DNA of 64,000 nucleotides from Microplitis mediator (GCF_029852145.1 NC_079970.1:10969662-11033661); one strand, 5' to 3'. Positions 50,908-63,545 are shown, counted from the stretch's first letter. Translations and numbers: made by a program. The notes: a model not told the origin generated them from the letters alone.

Positions 50908-52302
50908 TAGACCGGTTCAAAAAAATCGACTATTTTTTTTTTTTCAAAACCCGCAGTTAAATATCTTCCTAGTCATGAAAAAAGAAGCCTTTGAAAACAG
51001 GAACTCTTGATATCAATTCTGAAAAGTCGCTCATCGTAAATTTCTATTTTACGTTTAAATAACATGGGAAAAAAAAATTTTCAACTTTGGAATTTTACAA
51101 CTCATTTTGGAATTAACATGTCGGGGTGAGAGATACATATTTTTGAAGAAAATTGAACGCTCTAAGTAAATTGTCTCTTATGTTTTTTCTTTAAGTCTAT
51201 CCTTTTAAAAGTTATTCGAGTTTAAAGTTCAACATGTAATTAATTTAACCTTTTTTTCTTAATTGTTCTTAAATATTTCATGATTCTTATTGAAAAAAAA
51301 AAGTTTGTCTTAAAATATTAAATTATCAAGTTTAATGTCGTTGACAAAGTAGATCTTTATTGTTCTACTATGAGGAATAAATGACTTTTCAATTTAAAAA
51401 ATCTGAAATTAATTCTCTCTTTGAAGTTTAAAAAAAATTTGAATTGTATGTACATAATTTTTCGGAAAAACGACCAACTGTGGTTTGTAGAAAATGTAGT
51501 GCACTTTTTTACCGGTGAAATAGAGATGTGCCGCATTATCAACTTTCTTTTTTGGTACTGTTGTATAATTATTTAAAGATATTTCACTTTTTAAAAATTA
51601 TAGTATTTTATTATCAATAATGAAAACAAATGTATACTTATTAAGTATACATTCCGAATAATGCTAAGAACAACAGTTAAATATCGATAACCAAACAATG
51701 ACATTTTGATGAAAAGACGACACTTACTCAGGAAAAATTATGTACATACAATTCAATTGTTTTTTAAACTTCAAAGAGAGAAATAATTTCAGATTTTTTA
51801 AATTGAAAAGTACTTTTCAATAAATGACGTCATTTATTCCTCATAGTAGAACAATAAGGATCTACTTTGTCAACGACGTTAAACTTGATAATTTAATAGT
51901 TTAAGACAAATTTTTTTTTTCAATAATAATCATGAAATATTTAAGAACAAGTAAGAAAAAAAGGTTAAATTAATTACATGTTGAACTTTCAACTCGAATA
52001 ACTTTTAAAGGAGTAGACTTAGAGAAAAAACATAGGAGACAATTTATTTAGAGCGTTTAATTTCCTTCGAAAATATGTATCTCTCACCTCGAAATGTTAA
52101 CTCCAAAGTGAGTTGTAAAACTCCAAAGTTAAAATTTTTTTTTCCATGTTATTTAAACTTAAAATAGAAATTTACGATGAGCGACCTTTCAAAATTGATA
52201 TTAAGAGCTCCCGTTTTCAAAGGCTTCTTTTTTCATGACTAGGAAGATATTTCACTGCGGGTTTTGAAAAAAAAAAATAGTCGATTTTTTTGAACCGGTC
52301 TA
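50908..52302. mobile_element. hAT-like foldback, 1,395 bp, 8-bp duplication
   Basis: The termini TAGACCGGTTC match as inverted repeats, and the arms match over about 600 bp. ATGGATAC lies on both sides (50,900-50,907; 52,303-52,310). The other arm of the host foldback holds the uninterrupted site (near 48,795), which confirms the duplication length. Eight-base duplications fit hAT. No transposase is encoded. Confidence 0.88.
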
Positions 52303-52480
52303 ATGGATACCCAGCTTTTCTGGCGGCTGTTATATATTTTTTTTAAATAACTTTTTTTACTTCCCGCTAAGAAAATTGAAAATTTTCAAAAATTCGGGAT
52401 GTTATTGGTTTCGGTCCGATTTGCAAAAACCGAATTTCTATCAGATTTTGACGTTTTGAGGTTCTAGGAAGCTATCCTTA

Positions 52481-54636
52481 TGATAGAGTGATTAGCTTGC
52501 CAAGTCTGGTCGCATCTAAGTATTATAGACGAATATTAGGGTGCCACTGGAAGATGGACTCGGCCTTCCAGAACCGGATGTTAATTGGATTTTATTTAGA
52601 AACTCAGGGTCGTTTGTAAATTTTATATTTTGTGAGAGAGTAGAGGAATAGTGAACAGGCTGAAATAAATTTATTTAAAACTTTACTTTCAATTTTAATA
52701 ACTTTAAGCACCTTGCTTATTATTTATTTAACCCTTTTTATAATAATTAATAATCTTATGACAAACTAATCTGATGACAAACTAATTTCGTCTCCTAGAC
52801 GTTTTCCTTATGACAAACTAAATATCGTCCCCTGGACGTTTTTCACACTCCCACACACACACGTATTTTAAGCGTCTTCCGGACGTAACACACTCACACA
52901 CACACTCCCATTAAAAAACCGTCGACCGGAAGTTAAACCTCATTTTCCTTAAATTCTACTTTAAAAACCGTCCACAGGATGTTAACCCGCATTTCTTATT
53001 TCCTAGTGTCCACCGGACATATCTTAAACCTAACTTAATCTTTGTCCACCGGACTTACATCACAGACATAGTTTCTTTTAATTAACATGAATTTGACTCT
53101 ATTAATTAATTGCCTCTAATTTTAACATTACTCAGTAACTTTTCCCACTTAAATTTTACAATTCAAAATTCTCAATACTCAATATAAAGTTTCTCATACT
53201 ATAATTCACTGTCTTTTCAATCAATTAATTTATTCTTTTGTTTAATGTAATTTATAAATTAATTAATTTTACCACTTGTAAATTTCCACTAATTATTTTT
53301 GACTTATTGAAATTTTATAATTAATTTGCCACAATTATTATTCATTTATAACTTTCAATTTCTAAATTTTTCACTGATACTTTTCACAATCAAATTTATT
53401 TCACTTTCAAAATAATCCGTTCTCAACTTTACTCAAAATTTGATTTACCCAAACTCTAGCATCTTTCATTTAATTTTTAGATATTTTAATTAATTAACTT
53501 AAAATTAATTTCGCAATCACGTAATGACTAGAATTTGATTTCGGGTTGACTAGAAATTCAGCCGGTGAATTGGCGTCACGCGGATCCCGATTTTTACTGA
53601 CGTTATTCGAGTAAGTTGATTGAAAACTTCTGACTTAGGAATTAATACGGCTGACGGGATAAATTCCAGCCTGTATTAATCTTAAGATGCAGTAATAAAT
53701 TAATTTATAACGGCTGAAGAGCCTGGAATGAATTTATAAATTAATAATTTTAATTACCGGATTATTTACGCGACAACTTTATTTTATTCCGGCTGTAGAG
53801 CCTTGAATAAATACTACAGAGTTCGAACACTTAACGGCAGCAAAGCGAGACGCGATGGAACTTTCGAGAATACGAGGTTGAACGGCTGGAGAGCCTGAAC
53901 TATCCGTTTCTTTACGCGAGATCAACGGAAAGATATTAAGTAATATATTATAATTAATTAGCCAGATTAATGAATTAATCAGATGCCTTAATTAATTATA
54001 ATTTACCTCCAAATATAATTTCAGCAACACTTGATGGATTCAGCGATTGTTCTGCCGTCGGATGCGGTTCAGTAGCTGATGTTGATATCTCCAAATTTTC
54101 CAGGTTTTTCCGTTGCCTCAATAACTTCTCGCTCCTTAATTTATGCCTCTTTACGCCAATGGATATAATTATTAAGTTATGATTGATTGAAATTTGTCAA
54201 TGATCAGTACGTATAAGTATTTTTATATATATAGTTACTTAATAGAATGGCCTCTAAGTGCCAGGTAAAAATTGATAATTAACAGAATTAATCGCCTCGT
54301 TTCACGTGAAGCGGACGCAGACTTTTATATTTACCTTTTTGTTTTCTACGTCTGATCCTTTTGGGTGTCCGATGAACTCTCTCGATTTTTGGCACTTTAC
54401 TCCCTTAGAACTCTTCGATTCGGGTCTCTTTGATTTACCCCCGGAAAACTCATCCCTACTAAATTAGTCAAAGAGAGGGACGGATGTTCGGGTCTCACTG
54501 ATTAGCGACACCCGGTGACATGTCGAATCACTCAATTTAATAAACCGAGTTATAATTAGGACCCGTTATCGACCGTGGATAAATCTAAATTTAGATCTTA
54601 ATAAATAGTCATTGGAATCTATTTTACCCTGTTACA
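52481..54636. mobile_element. Probable solo LTR, 2.16 kb, with hairpin motifs
   Basis: TCCT lies at 52,475-52,478 and 54,637-54,640 and the surrounding repeat is continuous without the insert. The insert begins TGATAGAG and ends CTGTTACA; two bases (TA) between TCCT and TG are unexplained. Inside are short hairpins of two kinds: GTCT-CCT-AGAC, GTCC-CCT-GGAC and GTCC-ACC-GGAC (52,790-53,070), and GGCT...AGCC units (53,650-53,910). Confidence 0.6.
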
Positions 54637-55687
54637 TCCTGACTAATTTCACGATGATGTCCGAGTGTATGTATGTGTGTACGTACGTACGTATGTATGT
54701 ATGTAAATATTCATAACTCTTGAACGGATGAACCAATTTTGATCTTTGAGATGTCATTCGACGCGGCTTGGTAATATCTTGAAGCTGTAAAGATTTGAGC
54801 TTAATCGGTAGGGTGCGTTCGAAGATATTTCAAAAATAAAATTTTTTCAAAAATGTTTTATTTGGATAACTTTTAATTTGTTCGATGGATTAATTCCAAA
54901 ATCTAATCAGCTCTAAAACTTCAAGAGCCGCGTCGAATGCCACCTCAACCATCAAAATCGGTTCATTCGTTCGCGAGATATCGTGAGAAAAAGAAACGCT
55001 AAAAAATGTTTTTTTAAAAAACAATGGCAAACAAAAGTATTTTCGAGCTCGAAGAGCTCTTAATGAAAAAAGCAGATATAGATTTTACATTTATTATTCC
55101 GTCGACGATATCTCTCGAACGGATTATCTGATAAGGACGTTCTTGGCAGCAATCGAATACTTGTATCGAGTTCTAGAGCTGATTACATTTTGGAATTGAT
55201 CGATTCGATAGTTTTCGAAATATTCACGATAAACGAAAAAAAAACGATTTTTTTCCATTCTTTCGTCGACGATATCTCTCGAACAGATTATCCGATTGAG
55301 ACGTTTAAGGTAACAATTGGCGCGTTTTATTGAGTTCTAGAGCTGATAAAATTTTGTGAATGATTGGTTCAGTCATTTCGACGATATTTGCAAAAAAACG
55401 TTTTTGCTATTTCTTTCGTCGACGATATCTTCCGAACAAATTATCCGATTGAGACGTTCTTGGCGGCAATCGAAAGCTTTTATCGAGTTCTAGAGCTGAT
55501 TAGATTTTGGAATTAATCGATCCAACAGTTTTCAAAATATAAAAAAAAAACGAAAAAAAAAATTTTTTCGGATTTCTTAAATATCTTAGAGTCTATTTGA
55601 CTAAATGATCTAAAATTTTCTGGAAATTTAAGTTCAGAAGGAATCTATCGAATGCTGCAAGAAGCATCTAAATCAGTTCATTCATTA

Positions 55688-56034
55688 CACTGTTAAAAAA
55701 ATTGTTTGAATTTACAAAACATAGTATATAACGCAATAAACACATACATTTGTGCTTGAAATTTCATTACTAATTTCATATAGAATTTAAAATACACGTT
55801 TTTGAATTCTCAAATTAACACTTTGGATTTTTAAATGCTTTTTTTTAATTTTCAAATACTTTCTCTTTAATTTTTAAATAGATGTTGTTGAAAATCTGAA
55901 GCATTTATTCGAAAATTCAAAAGCGTGTATTTTAAATTCTATACGATCGTTACAATGAGATTTCAAACAGAATTGTATGTGTTTATTGCGTTATATACAA
56001 TGTTTTGGAAATTCAAACAATTATTTTAACAGTG
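55688..56034. mobile_element. Mariner-like MITE, 347 bp
   Basis: The terminal inverted repeats start CACTGTTAAAA and the arms match through most of the element. TA flanks both sides, as in Tc1/mariner. A second similar end (TTTTTAACAGTG then TA) lies at 59,183. Confidence 0.85.
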
Positions 56035-56356
56035 TATGGTTACATCCCGTATGAAAAAACCATATACTGTCGATAATATATATAAAAATATATGGTAAAT
56101 AACTGAATATATATGGCGGCAAAATTATTAATATTGATTAATATATGATTTATCATATATAATAATTTATACGTTTAATATTATAATAATCCATATCATT
56201 TATAATATGTGTGATTATATTCATCTGATATTGTATCAAAAATTATATGTCCGTTTTATATATTAATTTGTAACGTAAAATGTATGTTTTATCTTATAAA
56301 TTAATTTATAAATTCAATGTTATTAGAATCCATGTAATTTATAATATATGTAATAT

Positions 56357-56739
56357 TCCTCGCAGATTTGAATCACGGTGGAAACACCGTGGATCCACCG
56401 TGGTTACACGGTGGGTTTGTTCCATTTCACCACCGGGTATACACAGTGTATCCACTGTGATTACGCGGTGTATCCACCGTGATTCCACGATAGCTTAACC
56501 ACTGTGTATACACAGTGTATCCACTGTGATTACGCGGTGTATCCACCGTGATTCCACGGTGGCTTTGTGCTATTTCACCACCGTGGTTCCACGCTGTATC
56601 CACTGCGTAATCACAGTGAAAACACCGTGTATACACGGTGGTAAAGCCACCGTGGAATCATGGTGGATACACCGCGTAATCACAGTGGTAAAATGGAACA
56701 AACCCACCGTGTTTCCACCGTGATTCAAATCTGCGAGGG
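56357..56739. mobile_element. CCC...GGG element E8 (CCCTCGCAGATTTG termini)
   Basis: 383 bp. Its ends match inverted over about 70 bp apart from small indels; the first C of the left CCC appears as T. AT lies on both sides (56,355-56,356; 56,740-56,741). The entire body is CCACCGTG/CACGGTGG words, as in E1. Confidence 0.85.
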
Positions 56740-57068
56740 ATTGTATACATATGATCCCTGATTAAACAACTGAATTCGATCGAATTAAACAGAATTAAAT
56801 TTTTAATTCTATTAAATTCAGATAAATTCTGTTAATAAAGTAAAAACAAATACACTACATCACGATAGTAGAAAAAAATATAAATAGTTGTAGTTATCAT
56901 GTAACTACATAAAAATACTAAAAATATCATAGCTTAGATTTATGTAATTATAATATATAATGTAATTATCATATATTTATATACATATATTTGTGCAAAT
57001 ATATGTAAACATATATCTATATAAATATATATTTACATACATTTATACAAATATATGTGAACATATAT

Positions 57069-57964
57069 TGAGACAATGTGAATTGTCATCTTCTCCTTCA
57101 GCCTTGCGGTTCCCATTTTTCCCCGTCTCGTTGCCGTCTGAAACCACCTAAAGCTAGAGTCATAGTGCCATGGTCACATGACTAATTATCACCTCAACGC
57201 ATGACCGTGAGGGGAATTGGGGAGCAAGCCCAAAAATTCAGCCCTAAGATCCTACAATGATTGAACTTCACTTCGATCCTGGGTCAATTAGCGATAAGAT
57301 GTATAATTTAGTTTTACTGTCATATACCAGCAATTTATTTGCGACTTTGTTAATACGGATAACTACTTTGTAAATCGGGAAATTAACTTGGGTTATAGTT
57401 GTATTACTGGCAATTCTCTTGCGATATACTTTACTGTCCAAGTTTACTGATTATTATAAACAAAGTTAGTTCAATTAAATATTACTGTACGTTACCGGCG
57501 ATATACTCGCGATATAAAATTATACTGTGCCACGCATCTGTCTACATTATATCCAGCGCGTGCACTTTCTTGTAAGTAATTTTTATTATTATAATTGGCA
57601 ATAAACAATCATTGCAATTGTTAATCATTCACTGTATCCATTATCTGTTCATCCTATTTATTTCCTATTTTACTAGTAAGATTATCGAATAGTCTAACAA
57701 AATAAATATTAATTAAGTTACAAATAGTCATTTGACCATCAATAAGAATATTCTATAATTTTATAAGCCGTGAGGTAAGTTGATAAGTTTTAACATGCGT
57801 TGCCGAGTTTGAATAAGTGCGGGTCTTCGCTTTGCAAGAACCCCAGCCCACTGCTCTGTCCAAGTAAAATAAAATTTGTTAGAGGCCAGCCTAAGCCAGG
57901 GTTCAACCCGCAAATTCTGGTGGCTGCTGGTAAAAATCGCGAAGACGAAAAGCGATTTGTCTCA
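57069..57964. mobile_element. Solo LTR, 896 bp, ATAT flanks
   Basis: TGAGACAA at 57,069 and TTGTCTCA ending at 57,964 are perfect inverted TG...CA ends; ATAT flanks both sides. Three 13-bp hairpins inside: GCAATTTATTTGC (57,330), GCAATTCTCTTGC (57,410), GCGATATACTCGC (57,498). No coding part remains. Confidence 0.8.
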
Positions 57965-58705
57965 ATATTTATATAATTATATATTTACATGTATAAATAT
58001 TATATGTGAGTCATATAATTAAATCATATATCTTATCATATAACTTAAAGTATAGTATAAAATATTATAAGCAATACTTATAAGTTAGCATGTGAAAAAA
58101 AAATATTCTACCGATATATAAGTTGCGAATTATAAAATCATATTATATTTCGGCAAAATTTTGTATATGGCTCCATATATGACTTCTTATAATTCTATAT
58201 AATTTATCATATATTTTGAATTATACTGAAGCTCATATATTGCTTTTTCATACGGGATGGAAATTAAAGACTATTAGGTATAAAACGTAACAAAATGTTC
58301 ATTGATAAAGCTTCAACATTTTGTAAACTGTTATCAATTCCTTATAAACAACATTATAAATTTTGTATTTTCATCAACTATTTTTATAATATAACATAAC
58401 ATAGCGGGTAATTATATTTTTTTTTCTTGAACGTTTAAAGCACTAGTAATTAAATAAATATTTTAAAGTTAAATTACATTTTAATATTTAAATCACTATA
58501 AAACTATTGTGTTTATTAGTATTATGCTATATTACATTTAATACTATCATTTTATCATTCATCATTTATTATACTGTCAATGATGTTCAGTTCAGTCACA
58601 GGTTTTATTTACTTTATATTATTTAGCAAATAAAAACTTAACAATAACAAAGTCTGATTTACAACGCTTACATTATTCACATATATTATGTATTTCACTA
58701 CACAA

Positions 58706-58855
58706 CCCTGATTAAAAAAAGCTATTTAAAACGATTCGAAAGAAAAAATTTTAAATACTTTTTAATGCTTTTGAATACCTTGAATACTTTTGAATCCCTC
58801 TTCTTATGGGCATTTAACATTACAAATCGTTTTAAATCGCTTTTTTTAATCAGGG
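58706..58855. mobile_element. CCC...GGG element E9, 150 bp
   Basis: CCCTGATTAAAAAAAGC at 58,706 and GCTTTTTTTAATCAGGG ending at 58,855, AA on both sides. The inner part repeats TTTTGAATACTT-like words. The smallest family member in the window. Confidence 0.85.
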
Positions 58856-59558
58856 AATCCTTGATTACTGACCGCGCATCACGTCAGAAATTTCATATAC
58901 AAGCATTTGAATTTTCAAATAAGTATTCTGAAATTTCAAATGGAATTATTAAAATTCAATATGTCTTAAAATTTTTAATACTTGCTTTGAAAATTTAAAA
59001 AACAAGTATAAATTTTAAATACGTTTATTAAAATTCATATTTTTTTTTTAATTTTAAATACCAGCTTGATTATTAAATTACATATATTAAATTTGAAGCT
59101 TTTCTTATTGAAAAAACAATTCGAATATCTAGTTATGAAAATTCAATTCCTTTTATAATGTAATTTTCAAATTATTTTTAACAGTGTAAAAAGATATGAG
59201 AGATTTACATTCACACACACGCACACACACACATACAGACATTGCTCTGAAAATGTCAGAATAGCATCCAAGCACCTTCAAACGTCGACATATGATGAAA
59301 ACCCGATCTTTGAAAATCGGGGTGAAACCAATAACTTTTCATATTTTTTGAAAATCGTCAATTTTCTCAGCGGGAAGTTAAAAAGATTTACTGTATTTAA
59401 GTCCTCAAAAACTCAGTATTTCCTTGAGTACCCCGCTTTGCCCCTCTCACCCTTTTTTTAATATATTTAAGTTACAATTAAAATATGTAAAATATATACG
59501 AAAATCGGCCAAAAGTTAGCTATTAGAAATATATTTTCTATACATATTGTATATATAT

Positions 59559-61499
59559 TAGGATGATTCAAATAACAAGCAAATTTTTTTTTTCTTTCAA
59601 ACAGGTTCAAAAGTTTTGTTTAAATAAAAAACGACGCCTGTGAAAATTAGAGCTCTTAATATTAGTATTAACATTGTCCGCATTGCACTTTTCTATTTCC
59701 CATAAGAATAACATGGAAAAAATTTTTTTTACGTCTTCTGATTTTTATAAGTAGCTAATGATGCGTCATAGGAATAATTGGCAGGCATATTTTTGTAGGG
59801 AATTGAATGCTCTATAAAAAAAGATTCTTATCATTCTTTGAGGAATCTATTTGTTCAAAAGTTATTTGAGGTTGAAGTCAAATTCATATTAAATTTTGAG
59901 ATTTTCTTACTTTTCCTGCGAAACTATCAGACCTATCCCGCATGGAAAAGCTATATATTGTTAAAAATATATAAAAATGTATATGGAGAATATGTGATAA
60001 ATATATGGCGGCAAAAATATATATATTTATGAATATATGTTTGTGACATATATTGGATTATATATTTTTAATAATATATTTCTTTTTATATAATGTTTTA
60101 TATTTTTCTATATATATTATCTCATATATGCTCAATATATTTTCGTCATATATGGATGGTATGTATGTAATTTATAAAGTATAATATAATAAAATTTATA
60201 TATATTTTGACTCATATAATTAGTACTATATTGTCTGTATATAATTGATCATACATGGAAGAAATATGTTTGAATTTATGGTTTGCGATATATTGAAGTT
60301 ATATGTTTCCAATATATTAAAAATTATATTTTTCTCGATATATTGAAAATTATAGTCTTTATATACCGATATTTTTTGAGAAGCTGCCCAATAGCATAGA
60401 AATGAAAATTACAAACTAAAATGCATGGTTTTTATTATGTAACATACCATAGTACAAAAATATGTATAGTACCATATATTTTGAAATATATTGGACGTTA
60501 TATGTTGCAAAATATATGGAGTACCATATATTTTGCAATATACTGGAAAACTTATGTTATAAATATACATCATACTGTATATTAATGAATATACTACTTA
60601 CAATACAATATATCAATATATAGTAAAATATATCAAGATATATATGCAAGATATATATGCTCAACATACATAAAAAAAGTTATATTGATAAATGTATAGT
60701 TAATATATTGTAGCAATATATTTTTTGTCAATATATTATCATATATTAATACGGCAAAAATATAAATATTATTTTATATATTGTGCGATATATCACACTA
60801 TAATATTCATATATTTTTAAGTATATTTTTTCACATATAAAGTTTTTCCATGCGGGATTACAAAATATCATTGGACCGTTTTTGTAGACAATTTTATTCT
60901 CTAGAAGTTTTTTTTATAAAGTTTTTTCGAATTCCGCATTGTTTTCTAGTTATTTTTATTTTAATGTCTTGTTCATAAAAAAACTAGTCTTCTGATCGAT
61001 TTTAAGAGCATGACATTAAAATAAAAATAACTAGAAAACAATACGGAATTCGAAAAAACTTTATAAGAAAAACTTCTAGGGAATAAAATTGTCTACAAAA
61101 AAGGTCCAATGATATTTTGATATAGGTCTGATAGTCTCGCAGGAAAAGTAAGAAAATCTCAAAATTTAATATGAATTTGACTTCAACCTCAAAAAACTTT
61201 TGAACAAATAGATTCCTCAAAAAATGATAAGAATCTTTTTTTGTAGAGTATTCAATTCCCTACAAAAATATGCCTGCCAATTATTCCTATGACGCATCGT
61301 TAGCTACTTATAAACATCAGAAGACGTAAAAAAAATTTTTTCCATGTTATTCTTATGGGAAATAGAAAAGTGCAATGCGGACAATGTTAATATTAATATT
61401 AAGAGCTCTAATTTTCACAGGCGTCTTTTTTTTATCTAAACGAAACTTTCGAACCTGTTTAGAAGAAAAAAAACTTCGTTTGTTTTTTGAATCACCCTA
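59559..61499. mobile_element. hAT-like foldback, interrupted by E10
   Basis: TAGGATGATTCAAA at 59,559 and its inverse ending at 61,499; arms match over about 380 bp. Flanks ATATATAT and ATATATGA agree at six of eight bases. Shares internal blocks (GAGCTCTTAATATTA, TCCATGTTATTC) with 50,908-52,302. Confidence 0.75.
59937..60856. mobile_element. CCC...GGG element E10 (CCCGCATGGAAAA termini)
   Basis: CCCGCATGGAAAA at 59,937 and TTTTTCCATGCGGG ending at 60,856 with AT on both sides. The body is made of ATATATT words. The opposite arm of the surrounding foldback (61,100-61,130) shows the site without the insert, which supports a 2-bp duplication. Confidence 0.88.
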
Positions 61500-61507
61500 A
61501 TATATGA

Positions 61508-63545
61508 TTGCGCAGGGCACAAAATAAATGATTATTCAAACTATTTTTTTATAGTATCTTTCACTTTTATTGCTTGCCTGTTAGTAACAATCTTAATAAA
61601 AATTGTAAATTATATTTCATGTTTCATACGATGCATCCGCAATAGGTTGAATACAGTGTATTAGAATCAGTCATGTTGAAAGTATCCAGTCTCTTCATGA
61701 GTAACTAAAATCTTTTCTACAATGTAATTTTATTACGTTAGATAAATCGTAACATATATACGAAAACTGTCTTCAGAAGATGAGATTTTTTTTTTAAGAA
61801 TTGTAAGTTTACAAATTTTGTAGTTATTATTACAATGAAAACATTACATTTTCCGTGAAAATCCAAACGATAAAATGAAAAAGTCACTACTCTTGTAATG
61901 TACCGTCTATAGTGTTTCTAGAAAACATCAGAGCTTTCTCATGTTGATAGTGAACTTTATGGCTATGGGTAAAACAAGGCGTGCGCACGCGTTTACATTA
62001 TTGGAAATTCGATTACGTTACTCCCTGTTAGCTCTCAGCTGACTCAGTCAAGTTGTTAGGTACATTTGTAATATTTTGCCAGAGTGAAATCAACGAAGTG
62101 ACTTTTTTATTTTGTTAAATATTACACAGTAAAACACGGTGCAAGTGTGTCAACTAATTTTGCAGATTGATTAAGAAAACGAAGTTAACAATTATTGACA
62201 TTTGATTGATAAAGTATCGTATTATTTCTCGGAAGTGCTAATTGTATTTTACACTATTTCTAACTTGGAAGTTGAAATTTTTGTAGATATATATGGTTCT
62301 TCCTCATTGCCAACATGCTAATTAAAATAATAACCGATAAACCAAAGTAGATTGTAAAAAAATAAGCTGTTTGAACAATAGAAACAGACTAAGCTCAGCT
62401 TTCAATGGAGATCACCACAGTGAAAATGGTACATCAATAAATATTAGGACTCTTAATCAATAAGTGAAATAAAAACTGAGTCTTTGTGTAAGTACGTAAA
62501 AGAATGAAAATGATTTTATTATTTACAGAAAAATTTGCAGTTGTACCAGCTTTTGAACTCGTCGGTTTTTTTTTTTTGAGTAGAATACACCATATTTTAA
62601 ATCTCCCTACAGTAATATTAAACGTGACAGCTGATTACTATCGAGGATATCGAGTCCACCTTTCCACATTAACTGGCACAAGTCATATATATTTCAATTG
62701 GTTTTCTCTCCGTTGAAGTTGATTGATATTGCTGTCATAAGCTTTCACAAAAGTTAGTAAAAAATATTTATATGAATAATTCAAAATTTTTTTGATTATT
62801 CGATAGATTTTAATAACCGTAATAAAAACGAAAGAAAATTTAAATGTCATCTATGCGAACTTCTTTTAGGACCTTCGAAGTGGACTACTTCTCTGCATAA
62901 TATGTCAAGTACTGTTCAGTGGTCTAAAATACATCAATCTACTCTCAAAACTGGTATTTCGAATAAATATATACTAATATCTCTTAAATATTCTAGTATT
63001 TAGGAGAAAAAAGACCGAAAAAAACGTGTTGTTCGTTTAATTGTTCATAACGCTATGTTTCGATATTTTTATTTTAATTACATCAGACATCTTGAACAAT
63101 GACAGCAACACTCTACCATTAAGTTAACAATAACGAGAAATCAGAGATTACAAATTTAAAATTTATTGAATTAACGGTTTTATGAAAGAATTCCTCGTGT
63201 ATAAATAATTGTTGATTATTGATAAAATGACCCGTACATGTGTGTGCATGTTACGTTTTGTAATAACTATGTCAGAAATTATACATTTGATGATAGTGTT
63301 AATGTAAATGATCAAGATGTCTTCACAGAAAAAACAGTTAACTTGAATCAAAAAAAATATTTTCGATTCAAGAAAATTTTTGATCTACTCGAAAAATCAA
63401 AATTTACTTGCAACAAGTAGAAAATTATCTTTAAATTTCTAACTTATATTAAAATTTTTCTCTCGCGTCAAGAAATTTTTACGCTTAAATCAAAAAATTT
63501 TTACTTGATTCAAGAATTTATATTTCTTAAAGTGAGAGATATTTT
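61508..63545. other. No recognised gene; possible single-copy DNA
   Basis: This is the least repeat-like stretch of the window. A 70-codon frame at 62,504-62,716 and a 60-codon frame at 63,238-63,420 have no recognisable content. From about 63,330 to 63,530 words such as TTGATTCAAG and CAAGAAATTTTTAC recur in both directions. If a host exon exists in the window, 62,000-62,720 is the most likely place, but evidence is weak. Confidence 0.3.

Larger units (their letters stand above)
48745..52355. mobile_element. Long-armed foldback element, interrupted
   Basis: The left arm 48,745-49,095 reappears inverted at 50,683-50,907 and, after an inserted element, at 52,311-52,355 (for example the GCTGGGTATCCATA segment and the CGTCCGTTCAGAG segment). 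About 55 bp (ending AGACGT, near 48,836-48,892) are present only in the left arm. The middle (49,096-50,682) has no recognised gene. Confidence 0.75.
56046..58256. mobile_element. CCC...GGG element E7 (CCCGTATGAAAAA termini)
   Basis: CCCGTATGAAAAA at 56,046 and TTTTTCATACGGG ending at 58,256, with AT on both sides (56,044-56,045; 58,257-58,258). The outer parts are filled with ATATATGG/CCATATAT-like words. It contains E8 and a solo LTR. Confidence 0.85.
52353..59388. mobile_element. TTAACTTCCCGC foldback element, heavily interrupted
   Basis: The left end ACTTCCCGCTAAGAAAATTG and the inverted right end (…CAATTTTCTCAGCGGGAAGTTAAAAAG plan) face each other 7 kb apart. About half is inserted material: a solo LTR, a mariner-like MITE, E7 (with E8 and a solo LTR inside) and E9. 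The remaining part has repeated TCGACGATATCT and TTCTAGAGCTGAT blocks. Same family as 6,736-7,382 and 63,546-64,000. Confidence 0.65.

Noticed and set aside
63238..63420. 60-codon open frame
   Set aside because: AT-rich (Lys/Phe/Asn-rich) and overlaps a region of inverted TTGATTCAAG words, so it looks like a chance frame in a repeat.
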